Assembly (NCBI GenBank): GCA_037131655.1
Contig: JBAXQP010000110.1
Coordinates: 1 to 8,431, forward strand
From: a bacterium
GTDB lineage: Bacteria > Armatimonadota > Fimbriimonadia > Fimbriimonadales > JBAXQP01
DNA: 8,431 bases
Direction of reading: 5' to 3'
Under the pieces are notes generated by a model. That model had not been told where the DNA came from, did no database searches, and saw only the letters and a program-made list of their open reading frames with translations. Numbering within the stretch: position 1 is the first letter of the stretch; each line of letters starts with the position of its first letter. Positions 6,334 to 8,431 of the stretch are shown piece by piece. The position numbers and the translations under genes were made by a program.

Positions 6334-7923
6334 TTAATTGTCAAAATCTTGACCGGCCAACTTTTTGGCGCCCAGCACCATCGGCACTAACCCAAAGCAT
6401 AATGAGATAAGCGTCAGATAAAATACGAAGATAATCCAGGTGTAGGTTGTATTGGAGCCTAAGCTAAGGGCTTTCCAGGTTGCAAAAAACGCAACTCCGA
6501 TAGTAATGATATAGGTGATATACAGAACAAATCCCCATAGCATCGCCCAAACACTTACTCGCTGCGCAGGATTGTCATAGATAAAGCGTGGGAACAGCGC
6601 CGATAAGCCTATGCCTAGACCGGATAAAGTCATGCTCGCGATTGCGCCGCTAATCAGCATTAATGTGACCCAATAGAGAGGCAGTTGGAATAGAACCCAC
6701 ATCAGAATTGTCAGCGCGAGCATCGTTGTTGTAGTAAATCGAACGCAGAATAGCCATTTGGCGAAAAGAAAGTGTAGAGGCGGAACGGGTGAGACTTTTA
6801 TCATCCAATAATTCCGCCCTTCAAGGCCTATTGATGAGATTGACAGGATACTCGTTTGGAGGTAGAGCGTGGTGCCTACCATTGTTATAGCCGCCATCTG
6901 CACAAGACCCCATTGATCACGAGTATGAGCGGCAAACATGAATGGCATGATAATCAGCAATAGAGGAGCCGCTACTTGGGAGAGCAATTGAGGCTCTCGA
7001 AAATAGTAACGAAGATCTTTGCGGGAAATTCCGGCAAGAAGTCCGGATGACCTATTGGCGTAATTCCGTCCTTGTTTAACGGCAAACCGCGGCCCCTTCA
7101 TCACAGCTTCGGAAAGACGAACGTCCGCATAGATTTTTCGTCCCTGTTGTGCCACCACAAATGCGATAAGCGCGCATAAGCAACTAAGAGAAAGTAGATA
7201 CATAAAACCCGATCCCTGCGCGCCATTTGCCCAATCCATCATTGCTTTAGCAGCAAATCCGGTTACAATAAAATCCGGCACGGGCATTTTCATCAGGGGT
7301 ATTCGTCCCATATTATCATCCGGGTTTTGGGTTATCACCAGGACTAAGCCGACGCACAGGATAAAGTTAAGCGCTACCATCGTTGACTGAACCCTTGTAA
7401 CCGAAAGGCTCCGCGCAACCATAAGCAATAAAAATTCCACCATTAATCCAATAAAGATCACAAGCGCTGCCCATAAAAGGAGCGCAAATAACCATCCTAA
7501 TGGGGTTAGATGAAGCGCCCAGCAAGTAGCTCCGTAGGCAGGTAGACATATTGGCAAGAAAACCCTGCTGCTTCCAATCATCCCGTCAACGACTTTAAGG
7601 CATGAGATAGCCAGGGGCGATGTTGGAGTTGCCAGAAGCCAACCTAAGTCTTGTGATTGAAACATGGCTGCAAATGTAAGTGGGGCAGCGCTGAGGAGCA
7701 TCAAAGCGCTTACATAGAAAAATAAGGCTTCGAGGGCATGTCGCATTTCATATGGAGTGCGCGCCATTCTAAGTTCGGTTACTAACGCCAGTGAGACCCA
7801 TATCGCTATCACTGACCAAGCGATAGTCATGCCAAACCACCCCCAGCGTTGCCTGGCGGCGCTTCCTTTTAAAGCATTGCGGACCATCCGCACACGTGAA
7901 TTGAGTAAAGCGAGATAGATCAT
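6334..7923 (-). CDS. ABC-2 type transporter permease (putative exporter subunit)
   Basis: A 529-residue inner-membrane protein with about 11-12 hydrophobic helices in two halves. Helices lie roughly at 31-49, 67-88, 120-138, 141-170, 180-198, 240-258, 312-332, 340-362, 392-415, 417-443, 455-482 and 493-518. A cytoplasmic loop lies at about 260-310. The first half contains DLGWLLATPTSP (92-103) and the second LEGRNYWMIKVSPVPP (367-382). Both have the 'D-L-x-x-L-L-x-x-P' and 'EG+NxWxxK-xP' patterns I associate with large fused ABC-2 permeases. The protein has no ATP-binding motifs, so it needs a separate ATPase. None is in the window. ATG at 7921-7923 has no close ribosome-binding site. GGAGTG at 7939-7944 is 15-17 bases away and overlaps an upstream in-frame stop, so it was probably coupled to an upstream gene now displaced by the IS. 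Substrate unknown. Confidence 0.85.
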   Translation of the reverse strand: MIYLALLNSRVRMVRNALKGSAARQRWGWFGMTIAWSVIAIWVSLALVTELRMARTPYEMRHALEALFFYVSALMLLSAAPLTFAAMFQSQDLGWLLATPTSPLAISCLKVVDGMIGSSRVFLPICLPAYGATCWALHLTPLGWLFALLLWAALVIFIGLMVEFLLLMVARSLSVTRVQSTMVALNFILCVGLVLVITQNPDDNMGRIPLMKMPVPDFIVTGFAAKAMMDWANGAQGSGFMYLLSLSCLCALIAFVVAQQGRKIYADVRLSEAVMKGPRFAVKQGRNYANRSSGLLAGISRKDLRYYFREPQLLSQVAAPLLLIIMPFMFAAHTRDQWGLVQMAAITMVGTTLYLQTSILSISSIGLEGRNYWMIKVSPVPPLHFLFAKWLFCVRFTTTTMLALTILMWVLFQLPLYWVTLMLISGAIASMTLSGLGIGLSALFPRFIYDNPAQRVSVWAMLWGFVLYITYIITIGVAFFATWKALSLGSNTTYTWIIFVFYLTLISLCFGLVPMVLGAKKLAGQDFDN

Positions 7924-7935
7924 AACTGTAGCAAA

Positions 7936-7967
7936 TTACACTCCGTTTGCGATGATAATCGCCTCGG
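7936..7967 (-). pseudogene. Possible 3' remnant of a gene cut by the IS (about 9 codons plus stop)
   Basis: Between the predicted IS end and the permease, one minus-strand frame reads EAIIIANGV then TAA (7936-7938). A GGAGTG ribosome-binding-like sequence overlaps that stop, and the permease ATG begins 12 nt later. This is the arrangement expected for the tail of an upstream operon gene, plausibly the ATPase partner. Nine residues are too few to identify it, and the open frame may be chance. Confidence 0.3.
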
Positions 7968-8431
7968 CGATCTTGCCCTGATATTTCGGACAGTGGTTAC
8001 CTATACCGCATACGCGGCACTTTGAAACTCTTGCTCGAACTCCGCCGGGGTTTTATAGCCCAAACTTGAATGGAGTCGTTGCCGATTATAGAATATTTCG
8101 ATATACTCGAAGATACTCTTTCTTGCCTCTTCACGGCTGCGGTACTTCTCATGATGTGTGAGCTCGGTCTTGAGCGTGTGAAAGAAGTTTTCCATCGGGG
8201 CATTGCCCTACAGTCGCCATTTCGGCTCATGCTCCCCTGCATCCCGTAGGTTTTGAGCAGCTCCTGATAGTCATGGCTTGCGTACTAACTGCCCCGATTC
8301 GAAGGGTGTACGAGATCAGCTCATGATTTCTTCTTTTATAAGTTATCCTCAGTGCTCTGGCAACGAGATCGCTCTCCATCCGCTCATCCATGGACCATCC
8401 GGCGATCCCTTTGGAACACAAGTCCATCACC
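7968..8431 (-). mobile_element. IS3-family (IS3-group) insertion sequence remnant, one end, cut by window edge
   Basis: From the plus strand the element starts with CGATCTTGCCC at 7968 and continues to CGGACAG at 7987-7993. This matches the IS3-group terminal pattern TGATCTTxCCC...GGACA as I recall it, apart from C for the first T. Thirty-three bases inside the end is the transposase stop. The rest of the window is transposase sequence. The other end, and any target-site duplication, lies beyond the right edge. The exact terminus is uncertain by a base or two. Confidence 0.75.
8001..8431 (-). pseudogene. IS3-group transposase (OrfB), C-terminal part, frameshifted and nonsense-mutated
   Basis: Three successive frames carry collinear pieces of one DDE integrase-core transposase. 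Frame one (8431 to about 8313) reads VMDLCSKGIAGWSMDERM through to HELI. Frame two (about 8311 to 8208) reads VHPSNRGS, a TAG at 8285-8287, then YASHDYQELLKTYGMQGSMS and RNGDC. Frame three (about 8206 to the stop at 8001-8003) reads NAPMENFFHTLKTEL, RQRLHSSLGYKTPAEF and the terminus. Compared with the family's HSDRGSQY, the catalytic Asp is Asn and the Gln codon is TAG. Compared with GDCWDNAPMEN, one base is missing near 8205-8206 and Trp is Arg. The first frame change, at 8301-8315, looks like a small insertion. The last catalytic Glu (in PMENFF) remains. The copy cannot make active transposase. Confidence 0.85.

Noticed and set aside
1..8431. CRISPR array, tRNA or rRNA genes
   Set aside because: No regularly spaced repeat units and no cloverleaf or rRNA-like sequence were seen on either strand.

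Overview
The window reads as ordinary bacterial chromosome of mid GC content, with one degraded insertion sequence at its right edge. GreA, bacterial-type class II LysRS, a GerE-like regulator and an IS3-group element all point to Bacteria. The phylum cannot be fixed from the sequence alone. The left-edge protein and the LysRS variant (an extended loop and an E-L-P-L-K-R-L motif) remind me of Armatimonadota- or Chloroflexota-like lineages, but that is recollection, not a search result.

Layout, left to right. At 1-1083 (+) lies the C-terminal part of a large protein of unknown function that enters from the left. It ends at a strong 11-bp stem terminator (1094-1131). Everything to the right is on the minus strand. 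A stand-alone LuxR/GerE-type DNA-binding protein lies at 1268-1543 and is followed upstream by a 380-bp gene-free, AT-richer stretch with small interleaved direct repeats. Next comes a DPM1-like family 2 glycosyltransferase (1924-2661), then galactokinase GalK (2730-3878). After a 275-bp gap with a hairpin come lysyl-tRNA synthetase (4154-5665) and transcript-cleavage factor GreA (5671-6153). These two are separated by 5 nt and are almost certainly one operon, read from a good promoter at 6265-6294 through a leader with a long hairpin. A 12-helix-class ABC-2 permease follows (6334-7923), and the end of an IS3-group element (from about 7968 to the right edge) carries a frameshifted, nonsense-mutated transposase.

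How the genes fit together: greA-lysS is a core information-processing pair. GalK makes galactose-1-phosphate, and the neighbouring GT2 is of the type that loads sugar onto a polyprenyl-phosphate carrier, so a loose sugar or surface-glycan theme is possible but unproven. The permease should need an ATPase partner. The usual place for that gene is immediately upstream, which is exactly where the insertion sequence now sits.

Several starts are set by ribosome-binding sites rather than by the longest open frame: galK at 3878, greA at 6153 (GTG) and the glycosyltransferase at 2661. I did not find a clearly novel biological system. The most useful leads are the IS junction upstream of the permease, the greA leader structure, the unusual GreA acidic tip and the uncharacterised left-edge protein.
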